From Cocos nucifera (lineage: Eukaryota; Streptophyta; Magnoliopsida; Arecales; Arecaceae): DNA of 64,000 nt. The DNA is taken from contig QRFJ01006349.1 of assembly GCA_006176705.1 (NCBI GenBank), forward strand, positions 1 through 64,000. The letters run 5' to 3'. The notes beneath the pieces were generated by a model. It was not told the origin of the DNA. It made no database searches and saw only the letters and a program-made list of their open reading frames with translations. Positions 34,625 through 45,225 of the stretch are shown here, in pieces. The translations under genes were made by a program, and so were the position numbers. The number at the start of each line of letters is the position of its first letter. Positions within the stretch are counted from its first letter, which is position 1.

Positions 34625-35512
34625 TTTCAGAGCTTCCAATGGTTAAGAACTCTCACTCCAACCTTCTCTAAAAGTATTTAATGATGGAGAATCAATTGAA
34701 AAAAATAGAAGAAAGAGATTAAGGGATTTAGAGAGAGAATCTTTCAGATTTAGTGAGGAACATTGAATATCCAAAGAAAATGGAAAAGAGAGGAGTGTTG
34801 TGCATAGATTTCAGCGAGCCTTTAAAGCAATCTTCTCCAACATCTTCCACATCCTCTAAAGCATAATTTGAAGAAAAGCCAAGCTTCAATCGAGCACATT
34901 ATTGGCTTGTTCTTTAGAATTTAAAAGAGCTTATACTCTATTTTTTATATTATGCTGAAATATTACTTATATTTTTTGATTTCTTTACAAGTTTCTTTGG
35001 AGGAAAGAAACTTAGGGTTTAGACCCGTCCAAGCCTAGAATTGGATATTGTAGGTTTTGGTTAGTGATTTTAGAAAATCAACTGGGTTATCAGTGAATCC
35101 GAAAAACTAACGATGTTAGATTTTAGTTGGTGCTCCTGTGAAAACCAACTAGATTTGTTTATAAGCCTGAAAAAACAAACACACTATAATCAAGGATAGA
35201 TTATAGTGGAATTTCCAAGGAAAGCTTGAAAAGTGGACGTAGGAGCAGATTGCTCCAAACCACTATAAATCTTTGTGTGTTTGTGTTGTGCTTTTTTCTT
35301 CTATCTCTCTATGTACTTTGCATGCTTATAATTCTTACTTTACTTTAATAGTTTGTTTTTGTTATCTTAATTCCGCTGCTCAGATTATATACATCTCACC
35401 CTTACCACTTAGATTAAAATTAAAGCACATAATTGCTTAGAGTTAAATTTGACCAAAGCTTTTATAAGAACCCAATTCAGCCCTCCTCTTGGGTTGCTAT
35501 CTCTGGGCAACA

Positions 35513-35675
35513 AGACGTTTTGGAATTCACCATGCTAGCACCGAAGCTTTCTAAGTCTGAAATGAGTTTGAAAAGATGGGCCTTTGAATCTTCTACTGAA
35601 ACTCTACCCCAGGTATAGCACCATAAAGACTCCACCTGTTTCCACTCTTCTGTCATGATGAGTGGGACATGCAAC
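35513..35675. other. Unassigned sequence between S and solo LTR E
   Basis: 163 bases after the S LTR, ending in the GCAAC target site of E. A short open frame (MLAPKLSKSEMSLKRW..., 35533-35618) has no similarity I recognise. It is continuous with 37962 onward once E is removed. Confidence 0.5.
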
Positions 35676-37961
35676 TAAAGGGAAATCCTGATTTCCCGGT
35701 CCAGGTTCGTCCAGATCTGATTAGATCAAGAGATATATTTCAAAATTTTTTCTCTTGATCTCAATAAGATCTTTATATGTTTCAGATCTGATTCTTATTA
35801 TTTTAATAAATAAAATAAAATAAGATAAATTAAATCTAATTTAATTTACCTGATTTGGGTAATCCTATTACCCTGTAGATGATCCTGATTGTAGCGGAAG
35901 ATTCAGGATCTTAGCCATGCAAGCGCCTGGCCTCTACCGGTATCCACTTGGGTTGGATCTGGAGAACCTCTTCTTCTCTATCACACCTCCAAAAATCAGA
36001 TCTGGATCTGATTTGGAGGATCTTCAAAACTCTTTTGAAGATCTGCAGTCGTCCTTTTGCAGCAGCGCAGCCTTCTTGCTTTTGATCGCCTTTCCTTGAT
36101 CTGAATCGCACCAAACTAAGTCCAAAACACTTTTGGACGTGGAGAGCAAGGGGAGAAGAGAGTATGGCGTGGAGAAGGAGTGGGAGAGGCAGCCTTGGAC
36201 GTGGGAAATCTCTTTCAATAAGACTTAGGATTAGGGTTGGGCGCAGGGTCTTATTTATAGACTAAGCGTGATCCAACTCTTCTTCCTCTCAACCAATCAC
36301 AACCCTTTGTGTAATCAGATCTAAATCTGATTGGTTGAAAAAGAGACCCCTGGATTCCTCCTTAGAGGGCGCCTAAGACCAGTCAAACTGGATTCTTAGT
36401 AGAACTCTAATTGGAATCCTAAAGGGAGGTGGAGTCCTTGTCCAACAAGGACTCCTAGGCGCCTCCTACTTGGGCTCACGCCACCCTTGGCGTGCGCCCT
36501 TCTCCTTGCCAGGTTCTGGCAGGGGGACAAGCCCCCACCAGCTCTCCAATAGGTGCATGACATGTGGTCAAAAGTCAAAGGGTGAATGGTCAATGTTTGA
36601 CCAGTCAAAGGTAGACTTTTGACCAAAGTCAAAGAACAAGAAATGGCAGGTGACCAAAAATGGCAGGTAATGTCTTACAAATAAGACAACCTATTCTGAC
36701 TTGGACAACCTCTAGTCAGACCATATGAAGGCCTCTGATTGAGCACAAACTCCTTTGGCTCAGTCAGGACAACTTATTTATGATAGTAAAAGAAGAACGT
36801 TAGGTTCAATCGAGTGCTAGCACGATTTCCTTGAACCTAATTGAATCTCATTCAGATCAATTGAACTAGATCAGTTCAATTGATGATCACCAGACTTCAA
36901 ACCCTTGTTTGTGTGACCCAGTTAGGTTCAGTTCTGTATGGTAATGGGATATGTCATGATCTCTATCATAGACATCATCGAAACTCCTTTCGATGGATCA
37001 GAACTCTTCTGATTCGAACAGCTAGAATGATCGATCATCTAAATCATTCTAATTGCTCCCAAAATCCACCAGTGACACCTAGCAGTATATGGTGGCAACC
37101 CATCAGAGCTGAATGCGAACCTCTTGGTGCAGCTACCTGTGTGATTCAGTTCTTCTATCTTGAGCCCCGATCAGATTAGGGTTAAGGTGAACTCGTCAAA
37201 CCCTAGTCTCTGTCATATGATGTAATCATTCGATTCGAGTCCAGTGTGAAAATCTAAATAGAAACTCTTTCTATTATTTCACTCTGCCATGGCCATGGGC
37301 TTCAGGACTTGATTCTCATGATCATCATAGGGCTACTCCTCTACCACCGAGGTAGATAGATCCCATCTTGATGCAATCCAGTTCCTACAATGAACATGTC
37401 ACAGCCAACATACACCTCAGGGTTCCATATGGCTAGGAGACCGAGTAATGGTGTAGTCAAACTATAACACCCTCAAGGTGAACTGCCGATGCATCTCAGG
37501 TCAAAGAACCAGACACACTACTGCAGCATCGAGTCAGTCATTGACGAGAAGGTAGACTCCCTAATGACTACTCGAGGTGGTCACGCTCAGTGCCCTCGTT
37601 CTCTAACGAGTACCTGTACTCTCGCTCCGGTGTCTCCACACCGTAGACTCAAGACTCATCTACTAAAGAGAAGCGATCGTACACCAACCTTCCGGATCAA
37701 TCACCATCCTCGTGATGATCCTATGGTCGGGAGCTGTTTATGAGTTAATAATGATTATTCATGTCTTAAATTTTCAACTCTTGAAAATATGAATTATCAT
37801 TACCATTAACTCAAAGGATGTATCACAGACACTAAATACACATGTGTGATAGAAAATAACCCATTTCATTAATTATAGTCAAAATTACAATTTTGCCCCT
37901 AGAAGTGTATTACAAGTGTCAGCCAATTCTGGCTTCTAGGGCACATATATCTAACAGCAAC
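35671..37961 (-). mobile_element. Solo LTR E with perfect target-site duplication
   Basis: A single 2281-bp LTR (35676-37956) of the C subtype, flanked by GCAAC on both sides (35671-35675, 37957-37961), with no internal sequence. This is the product expected from recombination between the two LTRs of a former full element. The left terminus is TAAAGG instead of TGAAGG. TATA box at 36252-36259 (minus). Antisense ORFs at 36880-37179 and 37489-37743. Confidence 0.95.
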
Positions 37962-38338
37962 ACACGCTGACCGATTGAAGTCGATCCACAATCATGATCA
38001 TCTTGGGTTACCTCTAGCTATTTAGGGCATTCTCCTCTCATCCGGAAGCCATTCCTACTAGAGTCTTCTCCTTCCTTCGATCCCCGTTCGTCTACTTTCC
38101 AAGGATCTTAGCCTCCTTCCTTGTCTTCCTAAGCTCCATATACCCTTTCGACTGGTTCTAATCGCACCCATCATCCTTTCGTCCTCCCCAGATAGCTTAG
38201 GTCAATTTCCCATCCCTTCTTTTATGGTATTTGTACTTTTTTTTTAGCTTCTTGCTCCCCCGATTTCTTCGTAGTGGCATTTGTCCTATATTTTTTCTTA
38301 TTTTTTGGGGGTTTTCTTAGGATTTTATTTCGATCTGG
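37962..38338 (+). other. Pyrimidine-rich region before the antisense ORF of T
   Basis: About 380 bases, rich in CTTCC/CCTTC words and T runs, with no ORF of note. Its position fits a promoter or 5' untranslated region for the ORF that begins near 38339, or the remaining 3' end of element T. No LTR similar to 44324-45221 is visible here. Confidence 0.4.
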
Positions 38339-38838
38339 GTGTCTTTCAAAACCTCCCGCTCCACCGATTCTTGGGTTTCACCTGGACCGACCTTCTTTGA
38401 CCCTGCACCCCTGGTCAAGGTAGAACGTAGGAACATGTCCCACTCGTCTTTCATTCTAGATGCCATCCCATCTGTTCTTACTTTGGATGATCTTTCTCTG
38501 ATCCAAATCCAATATGGAATCCCTCCAGATTACGACCTTGAACTCCCTAGCTCTGATGACCTAGTCAGCTCTCCTCCGACCGACCGATTTTGTTTGTACT
38601 TTGAAACCTTGCATGCCAGGCTTAGGGTCCCACTACCTTCTTTTATAATCACCCTCTTCTGATTTTTAAACATCTCTTTCGCATCTGTCATGCCGAACTC
38701 CTTTTGGTTCATCATAGATTTTCTTTTTCTCTATCAATTGGCCAATCTCTAGTCGACCATTTTGCTCTTTAAGAATTTCTACACCTTCAAGTGCCATCCT
38801 TCCACGAAGGACTGGTGGTACTTTTTTCCTCAGTTCGG

Positions 38839-38892
38839 TAAGAAGGGGTTATTGAAAGGTACCCCTAAGAAGGGGTTATTGAAAGGTACCCC
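38839..38892 (+). repeat. 27-bp tandem duplication in the antisense ORF
   Basis: Two exact 27-base copies (38839-38865, 38866-38892) starting TAAGAAGGGG and ending GGTACCCC. Nine codons are added in frame (KKGLLKGTP twice), so the frame is not shifted. Confidence 0.93.
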
Positions 38893-39700
38893 TTCTTCCA
38901 TTCATAACTGAAAGAAAAAGTACTTTTTTGTGTATTTTTCGTTCCTGCCATTAGATTTTCATCATTGGGGTTATATTAGGGAGTCAATTTGCTGAGCTCC
39001 TAGCTTAGATGGAGCCAACCTTGATTCCTCCAATTAACTCAAAGCATACCAAACTCCTCTCCTTTCCATCCTTCTGAAAGACAAGACCTTGTTCAACCTG
39101 AGTTTAAGTCCCTTCGACCCCACTGGTACACTTTTTGCTTTTCAAATTCACACGATCTTGCACATGTGTATTGCCACTGACTGCACTTCTTTTTTTATTG
39201 TGGAAATGGATACCAAAGCCATCGAAATACTTACCAAAGTGCTTTACACCAAGAAGAGGAAAGAAAAGACGTCAAGTGATAGCTCAAAGAGGGTGAACGT
39301 CGGTGCTTCGAGCTCTACGGCCCCCACCTATACTGCCGCTGCGTCCGAGGTCATCGCCAGCGCCGAAGTTGCCTTAATTGTCAAGGCCGGCATCGCTGGC
39401 ATGGGCTCCATGCCTCCCATGCCCTCGGATCCTTCCAGCAGGGATCGGGTTTCAGAGCTCCCTACCAAGGGAGAGATAGGGGAAGAAAGAAAAAAGAAAA
39501 AAGCTACCGCCAAGATATCCCACAAGGCTCCCCTTAGCGGGCCGGATGGCAATAGTGACGAACGAGAAGAGAATCCCTTCGATAATCCAGAGATCATTCG
39601 AGATCTAACTGACAGGTTTGCCATGCCGGAGGTGGTGGATCACATGGCCAATCTTGACCCACGATAGCTTGTTTGGAGTTTCCTTAAAACCATCCTCAAG

Positions 39701-39782
39701 GTAACTACTCCATCGCTCAACCCTTCTGCTCCTCTCTTTTCTTCTTCTTTCATTTTTTTTTAACATTAATTATTTGTTGCAG
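39701..39782 (+). other. Predicted intron 1 of the antisense ORF
   Basis: 82 bases with GTAACT donor, a T-rich tract and TTGCAG acceptor. Removing it joins FLKTILK to SDYQMLAYIKR in phase 0. Confidence 0.7.
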
Positions 39783-41517
39783 TCGGATTACCAGATGCTT
39801 GCCTACATCAAGAGGGTGTACCATCAGGAGGTGGAAGCACAGAAGATCCAGGAGGACCTTCGAGTCGACATCCATCAACTTCAAGAAAAGGTCGTTGAGG
39901 TCGAGCACCTTGTGGAGGAGAAGGTGGCAAAAATTGAGAGTCTCTAGGGCACGCTTCGAAAGGAGTTCATCTCGATCGGACTCAAGGCCACACTGGCCTT
40001 AGAGGAGGAGAGGAAGAAGTAAGCCGAGAATAAGATCACCGAATTGGAGGTCCAAATGGTGGGATCGATCTCGGAGGTGATGATCTGGGCCATGGAGCAG
40101 TTCAAGGCTTCTTTCGAGATGAGGAACCTGAATGTTGAATTCGATCAGGAGGCATTCATCAAGGGTTTCGAGCCCTGCGAAGGTAGGATGGCTCAAAGGT
40201 TATCCGAACTCGACCTCAGATTCTGGAGGATGAGGATGACGTAGAAGCAGGACCATCTAATGCTGTAGTCAATCCTTCCTTCATCAAGCTCGCATCCAGT
40301 CTGTCCGAACCTACCATAGAAGCATCCGAGCCAGTTCGAGAATTCGAGGTAGTTGAGAGTGCTCCTGCCCCACCTTCTATCACCCCTTCCAAGGTTGAAA
40401 TCCTCGAGTACTTATACATTTCCCTTTTTCTCTCTTTTTCTTTCACTTTGTACTCAAAATCCTTGATTAAATGGAAGTGAATTTCTAAATTTCTTTTTGT
40501 CTATACCTTTGAGCATTTTTCATACTTCGAATGCAGTCTCCCGTTGATGTTGATCCGCTGCCTCAAGGGGTTCTCCTGAAACCCTTAATAAAAGGTTTGA
40601 AGAAGGAGGTCAATCTGCTGAAGAAGAAGTTAAAGAAGATAGAGAACGACCTTCAAGCTTCATGGAAGAATGCTTCAGAGGTGACCAAAGAGGTCACTCA
40701 CCTTTGGAACTTGCACATAAAATACTCCTCTAGCTTCAGCATTTGGAAGGGGAGCTTTGAGAGGGAGCTGATTGAACTTCGGAAGAATGAAAGCGATAAA
40801 TCTTGGATGTTGATAGTGAAGATCGGCTCCCTCAAGACTCAACTCAAGGTGGTGAAGGAGAAAATTCAACTTTTGGAGGAAAGCTCATCGTGGTCCTCCG
40901 ATAAGGCATGATTTGAGTGGGACTGGTTGATGAGGTTCTCCGTACTTCAAAAGCAGCTTCACGATGCTGAGGTCACATATGAGACTTACCGATTAGGTTA
41001 GAGTGGTAGGATCTCCATGTTAGAACAAAAGCTTCATGCCTCCAATAATGAAGTAGCCCAGCTTCAGTGGCAACTTGATGATGGCTTTTAGGCTGGTACA
41101 AGTAGGGAGGCCGAGGTGGTTGCCTCCTTGCGGAGGACCATTGGCGAGCTCTGAGAGTCGGTTGGTGTGGAAAAGATTGAGGTGCAGCGGCTAAAGCTCG
41201 AGCTGGCTTGTCAGTGTCAAGCTACCAAGGATGCGGAGGCTGAGTCTGAGGTCCTAAGGAGGAGGCTGGAAGAGACTAAGGAGAATTACCGTTGAGTTAA
41301 TAGAATGTTCCATGATAACATGATGAGGTAGAGCAAGCTCGATGATGAGGTTGATCGTCTTAAGAAATCTTTGGCAATGGCCACCAGCCCAAAGTCTGAG
41401 GAGTCTGGCCCATCATAAGATTTTAGTGGCCTTTCTCTTTCTTTCTCCCCTTTTTCTTTTTATTGGTGTAATTGGTCTCATCGACCTATGTTTTGCGTGT
41501 AATGAACTTACTTTCAT

Positions 41518-41523
41518 AATAAA
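41518..41523 (+). terminator. Candidate poly(A) signal after the antisense ORF
   Basis: AATAAA 100 bases past the stop at 41416-41418, followed by a GT-rich stretch (TTTTTGTTATTTTTG). Confidence 0.45.
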
Positions 41524-41771
41524 ATGGTACCTTTTTGTTATTTTTGTTTTGCATGGATTCAAGGCTTGCTTGCGGCTTTGCTTTCTTCACTCCATTTTTC
41601 TTTGCGTTGCCTTCTCATGAGATGCTTGTTGTGGATGCCAAGCTGGGATCTCTTCTGCAAGCCAGGATAGGGTTCCATTTTTCGTATTTGATGTAGTTAG
41701 GTTGTCATAGAAAGAACACGTGTAAGAATTTTCTTTTGGCTTCTCCTTTCCCCTCATCGATCCTAGCTTTT

Positions 41772-42396
41772 GTTCATGTTAGGATGAGATTTTCCTTTTG
41801 TTCCTAACATGGCTTGTGGGGGCGTATTAGGACCATTGGTAGGACCTCTTTCTCCATCTCATCTTCATTTAACGAGGCCTTTGACTTTGCTCATGTTAGG
41901 ATGAGGTTCTCCTCCTATTCCTAATGGACTGTAGGGGTACACTAGGGCCTTTAGAAAGGCCACTCCCCTCATCTCATCTTAATTTAACGAGGTCTTTAAC
42001 TTAGCTCACATTAGGGTGAGGTTCTCCTCCTATCCCTAATGGGCTGTAGGGGCACATTAGGGCTATTGGTAGGGCCTCTTTCCTCATCTCATCTTAATCT
42101 AATGAGACCTTCGACATTGCTCACGTTAGGACAAGGTTTTTCTCCTATCTCTAACGAGCTATAGGAGCACGTTAGAGCCATTAGCAGGGCCTCTCTCCTC
42201 ATTTCATCTTAATCTAATGAGGCCTTCGACTTTGCTCACGTTAGGATGAGGTTCTCCTCCTATCCCTAATGGGCTGTAGGGGCACGTTAGGGCCGTTGGC
42301 AGGGCCTCTCCCCTTATCTCATCTTAATCTAATAAGGCCTTCGACTTTGCTCACGTCAGGATGATGTTCTTCTCCTATTCCTAACGGGCAACTTTA
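41772..42396 (-). repeat. 115-bp tandem array in the 3' untranslated region of T
   Basis: About 5.4 imperfect copies whose anchor GCTCACGTTAGGATGAG recurs at 41772, 41889, 42004, 42119, 42234 and 42349. The spacing is 117 then 115 four times. Internal landmarks CTCCTATCCCTAA, GGGCTGTAGGGG and CTCATCTCATCTTAATCT repeat in each unit. It lies between the pol end and the antisense ORF, the place where Tat elements are known to carry tandem repeats. Confidence 0.92.
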
Positions 42397-42478
42397 GGTT
42401 GCTTCAGAGAGTTATTTGTCATCATGCAATTTTTGCACTAGAAAGTAATAAAAATAGAAAAGTTATATTGAAGAAAAG

Positions 42479-42668
42479 TTACTGATAGTACATTCTTAGA
42501 TTTTCTGAATTCCAAGACTGTGGGAGTGTTGCTCCTCTGAGCTTCTTCAAGTGATAAGTTTTGGACTGGACGACCTCCTCTACTTTATACGGACCTTCCT
42601 AGTTCAGGATAAGCTTTCTTTGATTCTGAGGTTGTGAAATGGATGCTCGTCGAAGTACCAAGTTCTCC
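42479..42668 (-). pseudogene. Pol C-terminal tail of element T
   Basis: Encodes NLVLRRASISQPQNQRK, then LILN*EGPYKVEEVV, YHLKKLRGATLP, SWNSENLRMYYQ and a TAA at 42479-42481. This is the tail of the gypsy integrase, where the usual WEGPY has its Trp codon changed to TAG. It joins gag directly at about 42668, so the whole of protease, RT, RNase H and the integrase core is missing. Confidence 0.82.
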
Positions 42669-44281
42669 AGAGATAGTGTTGATGATATCGAGAGGCGGCC
42701 GATTTTCTTGTTGCTTCTCCCCCCTCGATGGATCAAGTTGCAGCAGTGCCCTTGGTCGATCCTCTCTTCCTTCGGGCCGACGCCGTAGGGATTGACTGAG
42801 CTAGCCTCATCTGATGAGCTCCTTAATTTTGTCTTGGAACTGAATACATTCTTTAGTATCGTGGCTATGGTTACGATGATAGAGGTAGTACTTATTAGGA
42901 TTGCACTTGCCAAGATGAGTGCTCATCCTCTTCGATCTAGGTAGTTGCTCCTTGATCTCCATCAGTACTTGGGTTTTTGGAGCATTGAGGTGGAGCGTAG
43001 TTATGGAACCTTCAGAGGGGGAGCCCTGCCATGCCCTTCTATTAGGGCTTCCTTGCTTCCGAGCCTAGGAAGGGGTTCAAGCTTGCTTGCGCTCAGGAAA
43101 AGTTTGGGAGCGCGGTCAAGCTTCACTCGACTTTTCTTCCTCAGTAGGTCTGCCCAGCTCACACCTTCGCCGCTCTCCAATGGCTTCATTATCCTTAGCC
43201 TTGAAGGCCTCTTCCACTTGAGCATACCCTTCAGCCCAAGCCAGCATATCGGTAAAATCTCTAGGATACTTCTCCTAGGAGAACAGTAGATTGTTCTTCT
43301 GAAGGCCATCTTTTCGTGTAGCCATAGTGATAGACTGATCTAGATTTCGAACTTTCAAGATAGCTGCATTGAAGTGGTTCACATAAACCTGGATGGATTC
43401 TCCCTCTTGCTGCTTGATGTTGACGAGGAATATCGAACCTCGCCTTGGACGTTGGCTACTAATAAAATGAGCCGCAAACTGATGGCTCATCTGATCGAAT
43501 GAGAAGATGGTACTTGGCTTGAGGGTCGAGTACTAATTTCTGGCTACTTCCTTCAAGATGGATGGGAAGGCTCGATAGAGAATGACGTCTGATGCACCAT
43601 GGAGCAGCATCATCATCCAAATGGCCTCCAGGTGATCAACCGGATTGGTAGTCCTATCGTAGCTCTCAAATTGAGGGAGCTTAAAGTTCGATGGGATAAG
43701 TTCCTGCATGATGTAGTGAGAGAAAGGAGGGTCAGTATAGATATCATTACTGTGGACCTGCATAGAAGAGTTCCTCGATCCGTCAGTTCATCTTCTGTAG
43801 TTTTTAGTCTAGGAGATCTTCTCAATCATGGATCTCCAAGGTCTTCTAACTGAACTGGGCCAAAATCCCCCTAAGGGTAGAGTCATGATCAGAGCAGGGG
43901 CTCTCCCCACTCTGCTTCCCGTTCTTGGAGGTCACCAGCTGGCTAGCCCGAGTCAACCATCCCTAGACTGGATCATTGGGCTCTAGAGAAGTCTACTTCA
44001 ACTGAATTAGCATCGGAGGCTGCTGCTGCCACATGACCTGCACCGCTTTCGTAAGGCTGTGAATCTGCTGGACCAGCAAGTTGAACTGCTCCTCATCCAT
44101 CATTGCTGCAGGTGGAGCTTGAGTTACCGAAGATGAAATAGGGGTGGGTAGGTCTGGATGGGATCTGGCCATGGAGGCCATTGACCGTCGGGTTGAAGCC
44201 TTCCTTGGGGCATCTTTTCTGGGAAGGAGAATTTTGGAGGAGAAGAAGAGAGATCTCCGCTGAGCACTCTTTTAAGAACAA
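42669..44281 (-). pseudogene. Gag of element T (Tat/gypsy type)
   Basis: Broken Gag frames read right to left. The N-terminal part is MASMARSHPDLPTP and MDEEQFNLLVQQ (44181-43993), followed by a disordered region. The Retrotrans_gag domain follows (DHLEAIWMMMLLHGASD, YRAFPSILK, 43763-43533; then HFISSQRPRR, IKQQEGESIQVYVNHFN, 43490-43275). Next is the Tat-type knuckle-like YLYHRNHSHDTKEC (about 42900), lacking its first Cys. It ends with RPPLDIINTISG at about 42680, the usual Gag-protease linker. Several stops and frameshifts separate these blocks. Confidence 0.82.
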
Positions 44282-44310
44282 AAAAACCTCATAAGTTAGA
44301 GGTCCTTCCT

Positions 44311-44323
44311 CCAGCGCTATTCC
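44311..44323 (-). other. Primer-binding region of T
   Basis: On the minus strand the LTR end is followed by GGAATAGCGCTGG, and GCGCTGGAGGAAGG is the form seen after the LTR of Tat-type elements. I could not assign the tRNA with certainty. Confidence 0.4.
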
Positions 44324-44555
44324 TATTAGTACAAAATCTGGTTATCATCGAAGAAGTGCTGGAGTTGGAGAAGATGAGGTCGCCGCTGGTGACCTGCAAA
44401 ATAAGTCTCATCTAGAGCTGAGGGTGATTGCTCCAGCAAGACCCTCTAACGATTAAGTCAGCTCTTTTGGCCAATAGAAATAGAGTGCTCAGTCAAGAAA
44501 GTTGCAGAGACTTGGGAAGAAGAAGAGAGCCTAAAGAAAACATATCTAAAGGATC

Positions 44556-44564
44556 CCTTTTATA
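44556..44564 (-). promoter_or_regulatory. TATA box in the LTR of T
   Basis: Minus-strand TATAAAAGG, conserved at 45456-45464 in the second LTR. Transcription would run left into gag. Confidence 0.6.
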
Positions 44565-44949
44565 GCTTCAGAGTCTGTAACAGACTGATAGTGACAGCCA
44601 TAACCATCTGATAGTGGGCCGCTCAGGACCACGTGAAGTTTGTTACAGAGGTTAGTGTCTGTTATCATGACGTGCCAGTCTATTAAGGATTTAATAATCA
44701 AAGTTTGGAGGAGTAGACATCAACTAGTGATGAACTTTAAGCCATATCAATTTTAGAGGAGTTTGGACTCTTCTAAGAAAGTCTATGTGTGAGTTGGTTC
44801 ATGCCGTGTACGAGATCGAATTCGTGTAGGTGAGGAGACCTTTTTGGATGATCATCGAAAGTTCGATCGAAAGGGAATCAGAAGTTCTGTAATCAAAGAA
44901 ACCTTGAAGGAAGTCCATCGAAGATGTCTAAAAGTGGATTTGCTGAGGA

Positions 44950-45128
44950 ATTCGGAAGGAGTTTGGTTGCTGGAGGAGTCCAAAAGGAGGTAGGCTGCTG
45001 AAGGAGTCCGAAAGAAGTTTGGCTATGGAAGGAGTTCGAAAGAAGCTCGACTACTGGAGGAGTCCGAAAGGAGTTCGACTATTGGAGAGGTCCGAAAGAA
45101 GTTCGACTGTTGGAGAAGTTCCAAGAGG
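44950..45128 (-). repeat. 28-bp minisatellite in the LTR of T
   Basis: About six imperfect units of the type GTCCGAAAGAAGTTCGACTA followed by TTGGAGGA, each 27-29 bases. Confidence 0.82.
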
Positions 45129-45225
45129 AAGAATTCATGATCAAAGCTCTTCTACAATTACCAGTTATATTAGGCTAAGCATCATATTAGACTGCGGCGG
45201 GAGTGGGGTTTATCCCCAACAATCT

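Larger units (their letters stand above)
19826..35512 (+). mobile_element. SIRE-like non-autonomous copia element S
   Basis: Plus-strand element with a partial 5' LTR (19826-20214, start removed by the B insertion), a gag-like ORF, about 2 kb of AT-rich non-coding DNA, a polypurine tract and a full 3' LTR (34006-35512). Element A is inserted inside it. Removing A leaves about 3.3 kb of internal sequence with no protease, integrase or reverse transcriptase, so S would need proteins from relatives. Gag resembles the SIRE/Maximus type (N-terminal YWKARIKIF, long C-terminal coiled coil). Confidence 0.82.
34006..35512 (+). repeat. 3' LTR of S
   Basis: 1507 bp from TGTGGACCC to GGGCAACA. Its last 390 bases match 19826-20214. 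The first half holds a cluster of GAGA/TCTC palindromes (34309-34570) and AACGG motifs. Confidence 0.85.
38339..41418 (+). pseudogene. Antisense extra ORF (Transposase_28-like) of element T
   Basis: Spliced ORF-like unit on the strand opposite to gag. Part 1 (38339-39700): an acidic N-terminus (SLIQIQYGIPPDYDLELPSS), the Transposase_28-like core (NFYTFKCHPS..DWWYFFPQFG), then a basic spacer and MPEVVDHMANLDPR. It carries at least five in-frame stops. Intron 1 fits 39701-39782 (CAAG|GTAACT ... TTGCAG|TCG) and keeps the frame. Part 2 (39783 to about 40407) is a coiled coil and acidic tail with a frameshift near 40210. A second intron probably ends at 40536 (ATGCAG); its donor is uncertain. Part 3 (40537-41418) is a long Glu/Lys/Leu coiled coil with more stops. 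The opening codon shown is GTG, so the true start is unclear. The function of these ORFs in Tat elements is unknown. Confidence 0.7.
38339..45221 (-). mobile_element. Tat-type Ty3/gypsy derivative T (pol deleted)
   Basis: Minus-strand element recognised from right to left: 5' LTR (44324-45221), PBS region, gag, the last codons of pol, a 115-bp tandem array, then an ORF on the opposite strand. This order, with an antisense ORF related to the family named 'putative gypsy type transposon' (Pfam Transposase_28) between pol and the 3' LTR, is known from Tat-lineage elements. Protease, RT, RNase H and integrase are absent. No 3' LTR is seen; it was probably separated or lost when S and E inserted. 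Confidence 0.75.
44324..45221 (-). repeat. 5' LTR of element T
   Basis: 898 bp. The outer end reads TGTTGGGGATAAACCCC on the minus strand (45221 leftward). The inner end (TATTAGTACAAAATCTGG on plus) aligns to TGTTGGTGCGAAATCTGG at 45226. TATA box TATAAAAGG (minus) at 44556-44564. It contains a 28-bp minisatellite at 44950-45128. Confidence 0.78.

Noticed and set aside
35533..35618. The short open frame beginning MLAPKLSKSE as a host exon.
   Set aside because: Only about 28 codons, no recognised similarity, no splice context I trust and transposons on both sides.
41772..42396. The 115-bp repeats as a CRISPR array.
   Set aside because: The repeats are directly adjacent, diverged and have no unique spacers, and the context is a plant retrotransposon.
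42945..43289. A 114-codon plus-strand ORF opposite the gag of T.
   Set aside because: It is the antisense shadow of the Tat gag pseudogene and shows no protein features of its own.
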